Notes: generated from the sequence alone by a model not told the origin. A stretch of DNA of 49,309 bases from Ereboglobus sp. (GCA_029974595.1 JARKRC010000036.1:1-49309), one strand, 5' to 3'. Positions 6,918-15,382 are shown, counted from the first letter of the stretch. Made by a program: numbers and translations.

Positions 6918-7733
6918 TCAATTGTCCAGCCGCCGCCGGGCTCCGAGCCACGCGGCGGCCAGGGTGAGCGCAGTCCAGCCGGCGGCAAGGACGGCGAACC
7001 ATTCCGCGGCGTGTTTCACCCACCAGCCGGCGAGCCCGCCATCCTGGAGGCCGCTGAACGCGGCGCGCTCCACGGCAAAGAGCACGGTGACGCGAAAGGC
7101 GTCGAGCGGGTTGAGCATGAGCGGCAGCACCCAGAGGTCGGGATTGTTTTGAATGAACGGCGCCCCGGCCAGCGCGAGCAGCAGGAGGTCGGCGCCGAAA
7201 AGCAAAGCCATCCACGCGGCCAGCGCAGCAATCAGTCCGCGCACACTGTCGCGTATCCAAAACCCAAGCGCAAGCCCCGCCAGCGCGCAGACGACGCTTA
7301 CGCCCGCGGCTCCAGCGACCGTGAGAAAAAGCTCGGGCGAGCCGCCGCCGGCCAGCGTGGTTGGCAGGGCGAGCACCCCGGCGGAGGCCGCCGCGATGAG
7401 GGAGAGCATGGCGGCCTTGCCAGCGAGCCAAGGGCCGATGCCCGCGGGCTGGCTCAGGAGCCAGGGGAATTCGTCGGACTCGGCCTGCGCGGAACTGAGC
7501 CCGAGCAGAAACACGGAAAGCGAAAGCGCGTAGAGCATCGCGTTCAACAGCCACCACGCCGCGCCGCGCGCGAGCGCGTCCTCCGGTGTCAGAAGCGGGA
7601 GCAGTCCGGCGATGAGCACCAGCAGCAGATGCGCATGAAGAAAACGGTTGAGCCGGTGGCTGAGCCATTCGCGTCCGGCGGCGGCGCGGGCGACTTGGAG
7701 GAATGCGGGAAACGGAGGCGAGGCGGGCGTCAT
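6918..7733 (-). CDS. nosY: NosY-like ABC transporter permease
   Basis: A 271-aa integral membrane protein with about six hydrophobic segments (for example AHLLLVLIAGLLPLL, LYALSLSVFLLGLS, GVSVVCALAGLALGFWI and MALLFGADLLLLALAG). Together with the ATPase it would form the NosFY transporter, which with NosD supplies a sulfur species for CuZ centre assembly in N2O reductase. It lies 11 bp downstream of nosF as the last gene of the nos run. Permease sequences diverge quickly; the identification leans on position and topology. Confidence 0.85.
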   Translation of the reverse strand: MTPASPPFPAFLQVARAAAGREWLSHRLNRFLHAHLLLVLIAGLLPLLTPEDALARGAAWWLLNAMLYALSLSVFLLGLSSAQAESDEFPWLLSQPAGIGPWLAGKAAMLSLIAAASAGVLALPTTLAGGGSPELFLTVAGAAGVSVVCALAGLALGFWIRDSVRGLIAALAAWMALLFGADLLLLALAGAPFIQNNPDLWVLPLMLNPLDAFRVTVLFAVERAAFSGLQDGGLAGWWVKHAAEWFAVLAAGWTALTLAAAWLGARRRLDN

Positions 7734-7744
7734 GGCAAACGGAT

Positions 7745-8458
7745 TCAGGCAGTCGCGGAAACAAGTTGGGCCGGCGGCGGAGACGAATGGTGAAAGTCCT
7801 GGAACCGCCGGCGGAGCTCGTCGGGCGGCACTTCGCCGGCGGAGCGTCCTTCGGAGAGCAACACACAGCGGTCAACGCGGCCCTCCCATTCGCCGAGCAG
7901 GTGCGTGGCCATGAGAATGGTGCGGCCGCGCCGGGCCTGGATTGTGAGAAAGTCCTGAAGTATCTCGCGCCATTCGGGGTCGAGATGCAGGCCCGGCTCG
8001 TCGAGCAGGAGCACGGGTGTGTCCGCAAGCGCGAAGACTGCGAGCGCGAGGCGCTGGCGGAGACCACCGGAGAGTTTTCGCGTGGGCATGTCCAGGAATC
8101 GGGCAAGTCCCCAGTCATTGAGCGCGTCGGGCACGGCGCTGAGCGGGCGTCCGCGCAGGCGGGCATGAAACGCGGCGACTTGCGCAACGGTGAGACGCGG
8201 GTGAAAGCTGGGCGATTGCGGCAGCCAGGAAAGGGAGGCGAGGGCGTGGCGCCGGGCGCGTTGCAGATCGTGGCCTGCGATGAGCGTGGAGCCCGCGTCG
8301 GGCGCGCTCAGGCCCGCAAGGATGCGGAGCGTGGTGGTTTTGCCCGCGCCGTTCGCGCCTATGAGGAGCGTGATGGCGCCGGGTGCGGCGGTGAAATCGA
8401 GACCGCGAAGCACGCGGCGCGAGCCGAAGGATTTTGCGAGTCCAATCGTCTGGATCAT
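7745..8458 (-). CDS. nosF: NosF-like ABC transporter ATPase
   Basis: A 237-aa ABC ATPase. Walker A is GANGAGKTTTLRIL, the signature is LSGGLRQRLALAVF, Walker B is VLLLDEPGLHLDP, and the H-loop is ATHLL. The start MIQTIGLAKSFG at 8458 overlaps the nosD stop (ATGA), so translation is coupled. It energises the NosY permease in maturation of the Cu-S cluster of NosZ. A longer in-frame extension upstream is the shadow of nosD and should not be used. Confidence 0.93.
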   Translation of the reverse strand: MIQTIGLAKSFGSRRVLRGLDFTAAPGAITLLIGANGAGKTTTLRILAGLSAPDAGSTLIAGHDLQRARRHALASLSWLPQSPSFHPRLTVAQVAAFHARLRGRPLSAVPDALNDWGLARFLDMPTRKLSGGLRQRLALAVFALADTPVLLLDEPGLHLDPEWREILQDFLTIQARRGRTILMATHLLGEWEGRVDRCVLLSEGRSAGEVPPDELRRRFQDFHHSSPPPAQLVSATA

Positions 8459-9798
8459 GGCGCGGCGGTGGTGAGCGGGGCGGGATCGGTGATGCCGCTG
8501 ATGCCCGGGATGGCGAGGCGGCTGTGGACGAGGCGGAGAAGCCGTTCGCCGGGGCTGGCAGAAAGGAGGCCGATGGCGGGAAAGTTGCGACGCCACGGGC
8601 CGAAGAGATCGGGCTCGCGATGCGGAAGGTCGGCGATGCCGTCGCGGTTCAGGTCCAGCGCGAGGGAGCCTTCCCAGCGGTTGCCGCGGCCTTTCGCGGC
8701 CCAAGCGTTGGCGACATTGCGCCCGCTGGTCTCGACGGGATGGATGTTGCGGGAAAACGTGTTTTCCGAAAACACGGTGTCACGGGTGCTGTCGCTCACG
8801 CGGAGGCCCACGTAGTTGTTGAGAATGCGGTTGGAACGAATGGTGTTGTTGTTGGAATTCTCCATGAAAAACCCGAGCGTGTTGCCCGCGATCAGGTTTT
8901 CCTCGACGACGGTGTCGTCCACGGACTGGAGAAGCAGGCCGTAAGCGCGGTGGTTGCGGTTGCCGGTGAAGCGATTCGCGCGCAGCACGAGGTGCTTTGA
9001 ATACATGAGGGCGGAGCCGGCGGCATTGTCCGAGAATGTGTTTTCCTCGAAACGATTGTCGTCCGAATACATGTAGTGCAGGCCGTAGCGCACGCCGGTG
9101 ATGGTGTTGCGGCGCACCAGCGTTTCGTCGGTGAAGGAAAAGTAAATGCCGTCGCGCGTCCCGGTGATGGTGTTGCCGCTGATGAGGTGCCCGACGGAGT
9201 TCCACAGGTGGATGCCGTTGCCGCGCCGGTCCTGGATGGCTTCGATTTCGCAGAGTTCGGATTCGGCGGGTTTCAGGCTTTTGGAGAGCGGGTCAATGCT
9301 TCCGGCGGCGGCGACGGGGGCGCCGTCGCCAAGGATGACATTGTCCTCGATGCGGCAGCTTCCGGCCTTGCGCACGTAGATGCCGTGAAGGCTGTCGATG
9401 ACGCGGTTGCCGTGGATGAAGGCGCGCGGTCCGGTGATGTGGACGGCGGCGTGGTCGGAGGAGAGGTCGCGTCCGGAACCGCGGATGGTGAAACCGGCCA
9501 GCTCCACATCGGGGGCGCGGATGGCCACCACATGGGTGCGGCGGTCCCCGCGAAGAATGACGGCCCCGGCGGTTCCGGAATCCGGGGTCACGGCGAGCAG
9601 GCGCAGGGGTTTTTCCAAGACAAAAGGCCCGTCATAATCGCCGGGCGCGACGAGGATGGTGTCGCCGGGCGCGGCGGCGCGAATGCGCTCGCGAAGCGCG
9701 TCGCCGGGTGTCGGCGTTGTCGTGCCGGAGGAGGAATAAGCCGGTCCGGAGGCAAGCGCGAGCGCGATGAGGAACAGGTGAAGGCGGGAAAGGCTCAT
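8455..9798 (-). CDS. nosD: NosD, periplasmic copper-centre assembly protein
   Basis: A 447-aa protein with a Sec signal (MSLSRLHLFLIALALASGPAYS). A right-handed parallel beta-helix follows, made of many copies of patterns such as GNTITGTRDGIYF, ENTFSDNAAGSALMYSKH and RNTITGVRYGLHYMYSDDN, the carbohydrate-binding/CASH repeats of NosD. It works with NosFY in making CuZ of N2O reductase. The start at ATG 9798 overlaps the upstream gene's stop (ATGA). Length is typical for the family. Confidence 0.95.
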   Translation of the reverse strand: MSLSRLHLFLIALALASGPAYSSSGTTTPTPGDALRERIRAAAPGDTILVAPGDYDGPFVLEKPLRLLAVTPDSGTAGAVILRGDRRTHVVAIRAPDVELAGFTIRGSGRDLSSDHAAVHITGPRAFIHGNRVIDSLHGIYVRKAGSCRIEDNVILGDGAPVAAAGSIDPLSKSLKPAESELCEIEAIQDRRGNGIHLWNSVGHLISGNTITGTRDGIYFSFTDETLVRRNTITGVRYGLHYMYSDDNRFEENTFSDNAAGSALMYSKHLVLRANRFTGNRNHRAYGLLLQSVDDTVVEENLIAGNTLGFFMENSNNNTIRSNRILNNYVGLRVSDSTRDTVFSENTFSRNIHPVETSGRNVANAWAAKGRGNRWEGSLALDLNRDGIADLPHREPDLFGPWRRNFPAIGLLSASPGERLLRLVHSRLAIPGISGITDPAPLTTAAP

Positions 9799-10424
9799 TG
9801 CTCCGGCAGCGTCTCGTGGCGCGAGCACCACATGGCGAAAACGATCAGCAGGGGTACAAGCCCGAGGCACAAGGCGCCGGATTGGGGAAGACTGGTCTGG
9901 ATGAAGTTGGCGATTTTCTGGCTGCCGAACATCACGGGCATGAAAGGCTCGATCGTCATGGGAGCGCGCGGGTCGAGTTCATGCCCGTAATTGTAGAGGC
10001 GCACATAAAAGTTAATGAGCGAGAAGGTCGTGAAGTAGACGAAGAGCACGACGAGATCGACGAGGCTTTGCATGCGTCCGATGAACACCGCGCGAAGCGC
10101 AAGCAACGCGAAGGCCCCGAGCGCGAAGGGCAGCCATGTCATTTCCACGAAATCGGCCTGGGCGATGGGCTTCATGCCGATGTAGTGGTTGAGCGTGTTG
10201 ATCTCGTGCAAATCCTGGCCGCCGTTGCCGCCCACGAGCTTGTGCGCATAGATGTTCAGGGCCAGCCCTTCGCGGTATTGCGGGGCCACGAGGTGAATCT
10301 TCCAGAGCGGAAGAAACACCGCGGCCACCAGCGCCGCCGCCGCCGCAAGGAGGATCAGCCTTGAGGCGAGGCTCAAGGGGCGGTGAAGGAAACGGTGTTC
10401 GCGGACGAGAAGATTTTTAATCAT
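9795..10424 (-). CDS. Conserved integral membrane protein of the nos cluster
   Basis: A 209-aa protein with about five hydrophobic segments (LILLAAAAALVAAVFLPLW, LPFALGAFALLALRAVF, SLVDLVVLFVYFTTFSLI, ALCLGLVPLLIVFAM). The periplasmic loops are rich in H, N and Y (NTLNHYIGMKPIAQADF, RLYNYGHELDP, IEPFMPVMFG). Membrane proteins in this position, directly after nosZ and before nosD, are characteristic of clade II nos operons. Their exact role (electron supply or maturation) is not established. I do not give a symbol because I cannot tell whether it is NosB proper. It follows nosZ by 55 bp, across a strong hairpin. Confidence 0.8.
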   Translation of the reverse strand: MIKNLLVREHRFLHRPLSLASRLILLAAAAALVAAVFLPLWKIHLVAPQYREGLALNIYAHKLVGGNGGQDLHEINTLNHYIGMKPIAQADFVEMTWLPFALGAFALLALRAVFIGRMQSLVDLVVLFVYFTTFSLINFYVRLYNYGHELDPRAPMTIEPFMPVMFGSQKIANFIQTSLPQSGALCLGLVPLLIVFAMWCSRHETLPEQ

Positions 10425-10454
10425 GGCGGCTGGCTGGCGGAAGCGGCGGACGCG

Positions 10455-10478
10455 CCGGCGGGGAAGGTTTCCCGCCGG
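10455..10478 (-). terminator. Intercistronic hairpin after nosZ
   Basis: CCGGCGGG and CCCGCCGG pair across an 8-nt loop. The hairpin starts right after the nosZ stop, without a T-run. It is better read as an mRNA 3'-end stabiliser or attenuator that lets nosZ be made in excess over the assembly genes than as a full terminator. Confidence 0.5.
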
Positions 10479-10479
10479 T

Positions 10480-12387
10480 TCACGACTTCGGCTTTACGGT
10501 GAGATAGCCCTGCATCTCCTGGTGGAGGGCGGAGCAGAAGTTTGTGCAGTAGAAGGGAAACACACCGGGGCCTTTCACTTTGAGCCGGAGCGTCTTTGTC
10601 TCGCCGGGATCGATGATGATGTTGGTGTTCTGCTCCACTATGGCGAGGCCGTGGATCATGTCGGTGGTCTGCTCGATGTTGGTGACGTGGATGATGAGTT
10701 CGTCGCCTTCGTTGACATCGATGCGATCCGGAATGAAGCGGCTGCGAATGGCCACCATCTTCACCTCGACGGTGTTGCCGCTGCGGTTGATCGAGGCGTC
10801 CTTCGCCTCCCAAATGGCGTGCGGATGCGTGCTCTCGGCCTTGGGATAAACCTCGATGGGCTTGATGGCGTCGGCCTTGAGAATCTGGGCAAAATGCGGC
10901 TCGGGTTCGGTGAACGCCTCGTAAAGCATTTCCATTTTCTTGCCGCTGATGTCGATGAGCTGGCTCGATTCGGGCTGCGAGGGACCGACGGAAATGTGGC
11001 GGCCTTTGGAGAGCTTGTTCATCGCGACGAGGTATTTTCCGTAAGGCTCGCGCGTGTCGCTGGCGCCGATGACGAGGTGGCCGATGTTGTAGTGGACGTC
11101 GATCTTGTCGAGCACGACGCGGTTGAGGTCGGCGCGCTCGGCGTCGCTCCAGGGAGGGAGTTTCCACTTGGCGACGGCGGATTCGACATAGAGCGAAGTG
11201 TAGGCGTTGCCCTTGCCGTCATACTGCGTGTGAAGGGGGCCGAGACCCACGGGAACCTCGCCTTCGAGCACGGATTCGTAGCGGATGACGGGCACGCCGC
11301 GGAATTCGCCGTCGAATTCCTTTTTGGCAATGGCGGCCTGGATTTTTTCGAAATCGAAAACCGAGGTCACCGGCTGGAGCTTTCCGGAGGCGGCGATCCA
11401 GCGTCCGGAGGGATCGGTGTCGATGCCGTGCGGCGACTTCGGAACCGGCAGGAAATAGAGCACGCCGGGAACCTTTGCCGGATCAATGACGGGCACTCCG
11501 GAAAGGAGCGAGGCGCGGCCTTCGCGGACGGCGGCCTCGGCGGCGCGCCAGTTGACGATGGCGGCGTAGTCGCGGTCGCGCTGGGTGGAGGTGGCTTCGA
11601 GGGTTTCGTACGCCATCTCGGTGTTGTAGGAAGTCCAGAAAGCCCAGCCGCTGCTCGGCCCTTTGCCGGTGGAGCCGAGATCCCAGTTGAAGGGCGGCGT
11701 GAGGATCTGCCAGCCGACGCTCATCTTACCGTCCTTCGGATCGACCTTGATGCCGCTGACCATGCCGTTGAATTCTTTCTCGTAGCTGGTGGGATCGGCA
11801 TAACGGCCTTTCGGAAGCGGGACGGAGAAGCGTGTGGCGACGAGCACGTATTCGGTGTTTTCGGTGACGAAGGACGAGCCGTGGTTGCCGCTGGAGTTGG
11901 GAATGGGGCCGAGGATCTGGTGCGTCTTGAAGTCGCGCAGGTTGATGCGGGCGACGCGGTTGTTGGCATTGTCGTTCACGAAGAGCCAGCGCCCGTCATA
12001 AAGGCCGTTGCTCTGCGAGAGGCCGGGATGGTGGACGTCGCCCCAGGTGAAGTCGCCGAGCATCTGCTTGGTCTCCTCGTCGAAACCGTATCCGGTGCCT
12101 GGATACGGAGCGAAGACGGGGATGGTCGAGATGTGGCGCATCGAGGGGAGGCCGGCGACAAAAACCTGCCCGGAGTGGCCGCCGGAATAGAAGAGATAAT
12201 ATTCGTCCATCTCGCCGGGCGCAACCCAGGTGCGGGCGGCGGGCGAGCTGGCGGAGCCGGCTTTTGCGGCTCCCGTGGATGTGGAGCCGGGGGGATTGCA
12301 ACCTGCGAGGAGGAATACCGCGGCCAGCGCGGTTGCAAGGGCGGCCGGGGCGGATTGGAGCATGAGGCGGGGGAGGGATGTTTTCAT
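10480..12387 (-). CDS. nosZ: Nitrous-oxide reductase (clade II type, lipoprotein signal)
   Basis: A 635-aa terminal oxidoreductase that reduces N2O to N2. The N-terminal seven-bladed propeller carries the CuZ histidines (DVHHPGLSQSNG, SSGNHGSS, KSPHGID, GPLHTQYDG, VHYNIGHLVIG, STHPHA). The C-terminal cupredoxin domain carries CuA: CTNFCSALHQEMQGY, with C614, C618, H622 and M625 counted from the C-terminus, plus the MIHG histidine. The leader is not a twin-arginine signal but a Sec leader ending in FLLAGC (C30), a good lipobox. That predicts unfolded export and a membrane-anchored mature enzyme. Sec export is usual for clade II; the lipobox is a noteworthy detail. It lies 38 bp after the azurin-like gene and reads in the same direction. 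Confidence 0.97.
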   Translation of the reverse strand: MKTSLPRLMLQSAPAALATALAAVFLLAGCNPPGSTSTGAAKAGSASSPAARTWVAPGEMDEYYLFYSGGHSGQVFVAGLPSMRHISTIPVFAPYPGTGYGFDEETKQMLGDFTWGDVHHPGLSQSNGLYDGRWLFVNDNANNRVARINLRDFKTHQILGPIPNSSGNHGSSFVTENTEYVLVATRFSVPLPKGRYADPTSYEKEFNGMVSGIKVDPKDGKMSVGWQILTPPFNWDLGSTGKGPSSGWAFWTSYNTEMAYETLEATSTQRDRDYAAIVNWRAAEAAVREGRASLLSGVPVIDPAKVPGVLYFLPVPKSPHGIDTDPSGRWIAASGKLQPVTSVFDFEKIQAAIAKKEFDGEFRGVPVIRYESVLEGEVPVGLGPLHTQYDGKGNAYTSLYVESAVAKWKLPPWSDAERADLNRVVLDKIDVHYNIGHLVIGASDTREPYGKYLVAMNKLSKGRHISVGPSQPESSQLIDISGKKMEMLYEAFTEPEPHFAQILKADAIKPIEVYPKAESTHPHAIWEAKDASINRSGNTVEVKMVAIRSRFIPDRIDVNEGDELIIHVTNIEQTTDMIHGLAIVEQNTNIIIDPGETKTLRLKVKGPGVFPFYCTNFCSALHQEMQGYLTVKPKS

Positions 12388-12425
12388 AGGAGCAAAAGGA
12401 ATGGAAAAAGGATGCGGAGGAGCGA

Positions 12426-12953
12426 TTATTCGACGATGAGATCGCCCTTCATGCCGACCTGGAAGTGGCCGGGGAACGAGCAGACGAACGGGTAGCGTCC
12501 GGGGCTCGCGGGAGCCTTGAAGGTGATCGTGTCGCTTTCGCCGGGGCCGAGCAGCTTGGTGCTGGCGAGGATGCGGGATTTGTATTTTACGGGCACGTAG
12601 TCGGTCTTCACGGCCTGCGCGGCATCATTGATGAAGGTCGTCGCATCGAGCCCAAGGCCGAGCACGATGAAATTGTGGCCCATGGAAAACTTCGGCATGG
12701 TGCCGACGTTCTTGAGCGTGATCGACAGGGCCTCTCCGGGTTTGGCGCGGATTTCCGTGAGGCTGAATTTCATCGTATCATTGGCGGTGACTTCAATCGC
12801 GCGGCCTGTGGCGGGCGCGGGGGCGGAGGCGGTTTTCCCGGAACTGGTTTTTCCGGCATTGCCGGAAGGTCCGCAACCCGTGAGAAACAACAGGAGCGCG
12901 GCGGATGCCGCGATGGAAATATGACGGAGGAAGTAATGGGTGATGTTTTTCAT
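12426..12953 (-). CDS. Azurin-like blue-copper lipoprotein
   Basis: A 175-aa protein with a lipoprotein signal (LLLFLTGC, Cys27), a short Ala/Ser/Pro linker and a cupredoxin domain. MKFSLTEIRAKPGEALSITL and TMPKFSMGHNFIVLG provide the first His ligand. PFVCSFPGHFQVGMKG provides Cys, His and Met with spacing C-x4-H-x4-M, one residue longer than in classical azurin. It is the first gene of the nosZ transcript and likely carries electrons at the outer face of the membrane to NosZ. The electron-donor role is inferred from position. Confidence 0.92.
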   Translation of the reverse strand: MKNITHYFLRHISIAASAALLLFLTGCGPSGNAGKTSSGKTASAPAPATGRAIEVTANDTMKFSLTEIRAKPGEALSITLKNVGTMPKFSMGHNFIVLGLGLDATTFINDAAQAVKTDYVPVKYKSRILASTKLLGPGESDTITFKAPASPGRYPFVCSFPGHFQVGMKGDLIVE

Positions 12954-12991
12954 GAACGCATCGATTTTAGGACGGCGCGAAACAGGATGCC

Positions 12992-13005
12992 TTGATATGC
13001 ATCAA
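12992..13005. promoter_or_regulatory. FNR/DNR-type box 1
   Basis: TTGATATGCATCAA is a perfect FNR-type palindrome (TTGAT-N4-ATCAA). It is centred about 45 bp upstream of the azurin/nosZ start codon and serves the leftward nos transcript. A Crp/Fnr regulator is encoded 7 kb away. Confidence 0.75.
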
Positions 13006-13068
13006 GTGGAGCGCACTTGCAGCCGCGTCCCTGCATTGAAACCGCGGCGCGCGGCACACGCGGGCATG

Positions 13069-13082
13069 TTGATCCATGTCAA
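13069..13082. promoter_or_regulatory. FNR/DNR-type box 2
   Basis: TTGATCCATGTCAA matches TTGAT-N4-ATCAA in all but one position. It is centred about 44 bp upstream of the SCO gene's ATG, mirroring box 1. Each divergent gene thus has its own site. Confidence 0.65.
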
Positions 13083-13119
13083 GGCGGACGCGCTGCGGGC
13101 TTGCCATACTCGCGGGAGC

Positions 13120-14004
13120 ATGTCCTCCCGAATCGCTTTTTTTATTTTGAAAGGATTTTCACTGTTTGCGTTGCTGTGCGGATGCGGCGCGGTGTTTGCC
13201 GCGCAAGAAAATGAAGCCGAGCGCGTGTTCGACGTCACGGGCATCGTCCGCGCCCGGCTGGACGACGGGGATCTGCTGATCGCGCATGACGAAATCCCCG
13301 GCTACATGGCGGCGATGACGATGGCGTTCACGCCGTCGTCTCCCAAGGAGGCCGCGGGCGTGAAGGTGAACGATCGCGTGCGCTTCCGGCTGCGGGTGAA
13401 GGGCACGGAGTTTCTGGCCGAGTCATTCTTCGTGACCGGGCGCGCCGAGCCGCCGGCTCCGCCGAAAAATCGCGGGCGCTCCGCGCGACTGCGCGAGGGC
13501 GACGCGGTGCCGGCATTTTCGCTGCTCGACGAGCGCGGAAAACCGTTTTCGACGAGTGATCTTCAGGGGCGCTTTACGGTCGTCACCTTTATTTTCACGC
13601 GCTGCCCGTCGCCGGAGTTCTGCCCGGCGATCTCGCGCAAATTCAACCAGCTCCAGGCCGCCGCGCCGAAGGGGCTGCCGCCCGAAACGCTCGCAAAGAC
13701 GCGCCTGCTCTCCATCACGCTCGACCCGGAGTTCGACAAACCGGACATCCTCAAGGCCTATGGCGAGGCGGTTGGCGCGAAGCCGGAATCGTGGAATTTC
13801 GCGACCGGAAGCAAAGCCGAGATCGACGCGCTCGTGAAGGCCTTCGCCGTGTATCGCGAACACAACGGCGTCACGCTGGACCACACGCTCACCACGGCGC
13901 TGATCGGCCCCGATGGAAAAGTCGTCGAAATCTGGCGCGGCAATGCGTGGACGGTGGACGAGGTTCTCACGAGCGTGAAAAACGCCGCTGCTGCCACGCG
14001 GTGA
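13120..14004 (+). CDS. CusF-like plus SCO1/SenC copper chaperone
   Basis: A 294-aa exported protein. The signal region MSSRIAFFILKGFSLFALLC is followed by a CusF/CopC-like copper-binding domain of about 70 residues (FDVTGIVRARLDDGDLLIAH, then MAAMTMAFTP with its M/H residues). The C-terminal thioredoxin-fold SCO domain starts at DAVPAFSLLDERGKPFSTSD. The copper cysteines lie in FTRCPSPEFCPAISRKF, so the spacing is C-x5-C rather than the classical C-x3-C. The conserved histidine is in LDHTLTTALIGPDG. It probably delivers copper to CuA of NosZ. It is divergent from nosZ, shares its regulatory region, and has GGGAG before ATG 13120. Longer upstream starts are not supported. Confidence 0.88.
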   Translation: MSSRIAFFILKGFSLFALLCGCGAVFAAQENEAERVFDVTGIVRARLDDGDLLIAHDEIPGYMAAMTMAFTPSSPKEAAGVKVNDRVRFRLRVKGTEFLAESFFVTGRAEPPAPPKNRGRSARLREGDAVPAFSLLDERGKPFSTSDLQGRFTVVTFIFTRCPSPEFCPAISRKFNQLQAAAPKGLPPETLAKTRLLSITLDPEFDKPDILKAYGEAVGAKPESWNFATGSKAEIDALVKAFAVYREHNGVTLDHTLTTALIGPDGKVVEIWRGNAWTVDEVLTSVKNAAAATR

Positions 14005-14080
14005 GAATATATCTCGCGCCGGGGAGGGGAACTGGCCTTTGACACATTTTAAGGTGAAGTGAAGCGCAGTTGGTTTGTTT

Positions 14081-14138
14081 TCACGCGGAGACGCCGAAAA
14101 TCGCTTGTAATCCTCCGCGTCTCTGCGTCTCCGTGTGA
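14081..14138. repeat. Imperfect hairpin
   Basis: TCACGCGGAGACGC (14081-14094) pairs with GCGTCTCCGTGTGA (14125-14138) with one mismatch. It may end the SCO transcript or be a small palindromic element; no T-run follows. Confidence 0.6.
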
Positions 14139-14195
14139 GCTTAAAAGCCGCAAGAAATGGCTGTGATTTTAATTAAAACGCCATGGGGGGATTGC

Positions 14196-14387
14196 GTGGC
14201 ACGGGCGACTCGCCCGTGTTTTCCGAACATGGGCTGGCGCCCATGCCTCCCGAACGGCTCCGACATCTGCGAGCATCTGTGTCCATCTACGGTTCAGAAT
14301 CTCCAGCCTCTGTGTGCGATTTCGGGGCAATCGCGGATTACGTCTTTTGCCGCTGTCCTAAAATTGACAAAACACCACCTTCTCTGA
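14196..14387 (+). repeat. Composite intergenic repeat, copy B
   Basis: It begins GTGGCACGGGCGACTCGCCC, passes through a second palindrome (atgggctggcgcccat) and a 'catctgcgagcatctgtgtc' block, and ends in the taaaattgacaaaacaccac segment. Block order matches 177-353. Its middle block is a degenerate relative of the inverted ends of the GxxExxY module at 29739-30230. Confidence 0.8.
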
Positions 14388-14446
14388 GCAAGTTTTTCTC
14401 GGGTCATTGGTTGTCTTCGGCTCCCAACACCTTGGCGCACCGGATG

Positions 14447-14894
14447 TCAATTTGGCTCGTAACAAATACCATCTTTAATAATAAATCGCGCACTTGCGAA
14501 TCCTTGCGCCATCCCTAATCCGCGCATTGAGACCACATACAGTCCATCAGTTAGTTGCTTTGCTTCAGTATGAACTTTAGTGATATTGCCGCAAATGCCG
14601 TATCTTACGATTTTTGTTTTCACATCACACTCTATGGACCAAAAAAAAATCACTTCCTGGCCAGTCGTTCTCATCTTTCATTTTTTTAACCATTATATCA
14701 GTTATATGATATTTAATCTTTTTCTCAGGCTTGTTATATTTATAAAAAGTAAACTGCAGGTCATTTGCCGTTCCCGTCACACGAACCCCAAATATTTCAG
14801 AGCATCCTGATTGCATTAACATTAACGCCACCAAGGCAGCCAGCGATAACTTACGCAAAGGAATTGATGCCATGTGTTTCATAATTATTTTCAT
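14447..14894 (-). pseudogene. Small lipoprotein gene with homopolymer frameshift
   Basis: Two overlapping frames together give one plausible protein of about 149 aa. The first starts MKIIMKHMASIPLRKLSLAA, has a lipobox (LMLMQSGC) and reads to a run of nine A (T on the coding strand) at 14641-14649, where it shifts into early termination. With eight bases the frame continues ...SDFFWSIECDVKTK... to GLYVVSMRGLGMAQGF and ends at 14447. The gene is AT-rich compared with its neighbours. No family recognised. The shift may be a sequencing error, a true null mutation or slippage-based switching; the sequence alone cannot tell. Confidence 0.6.
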
Positions 14895-15382
14895 TTAATT
14901 ATATTTTTAATCTTACCTAAAGAGGTGCGAAAACGGGTCGATCCGAGAGATGTTGATTTTTCCATTGTTCATCGGAGATCAAATGAGGGCGGGCATTGCT
15001 TCTTGAGGCTCGTATTTTGAAAGTGGCGGGCGGAGGTCGCGCAACCGGGCGGCGGGTGAGCTAGGCGATAGAATAGGTGGCAGGGGTTGTGTGGTTTGGA
15101 GAGGCTTTGATGCGGCCAATTGGTAGGGGAAACAGCGCAAAAGACAATGTCCGATTTTGCATGGATTTGTGCCCTTTTACGGCTCACGCGACGGCGCGGC
15201 GACGCAACGGGAACTGCCGCTCCGGTGACTTTTTTTGTTGGGTCGTAGCGGCGCTCGTTTTGTTCGGCGCAGGCTGCGTGCGCGGTGCGTTTTCGAAGTT
15301 CGACTGACTTCAATAAATGGCAAGCGATACGTGGATTATGGCTTGTCGGGGCGCGGTTTTTTTCTCCATTTTTTCACCACAC
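14895..15382. other. Gene-free stretch upstream of cstA
   Basis: No convincing gene on either strand. A GC-rich central part is flanked by T-runs near 15229 and 15356. It probably contains the cstA promoter and leader, but no consensus promoter or operator stands out. Confidence 0.5.

Larger units (their letters stand above)
14005..14446. other. Gene-free repeat-rich stretch
   Basis: No gene is apparent. The stretch holds an imperfect hairpin (14081-14138) and copy B of the composite repeat (14196-14387). The sequence between 14388 and 14446 is AT-rich and unremarkable. Confidence 0.7.

Noticed and set aside
8458-8704. 82-residue N-terminal extension of NosF
   Set aside because: Arg/Pro/His-rich shadow of nosD; the ATG at 8458 overlaps the nosD stop and gives a normal ABC ATPase.
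10423-12495. Long open frame of 690 codons on the plus strand opposite nosZ
   Set aside because: It is antisense to an unmistakable nosZ. High GC leaves the opposite frame open, and its composition (V, D, G, A-rich) is typical of shadows.
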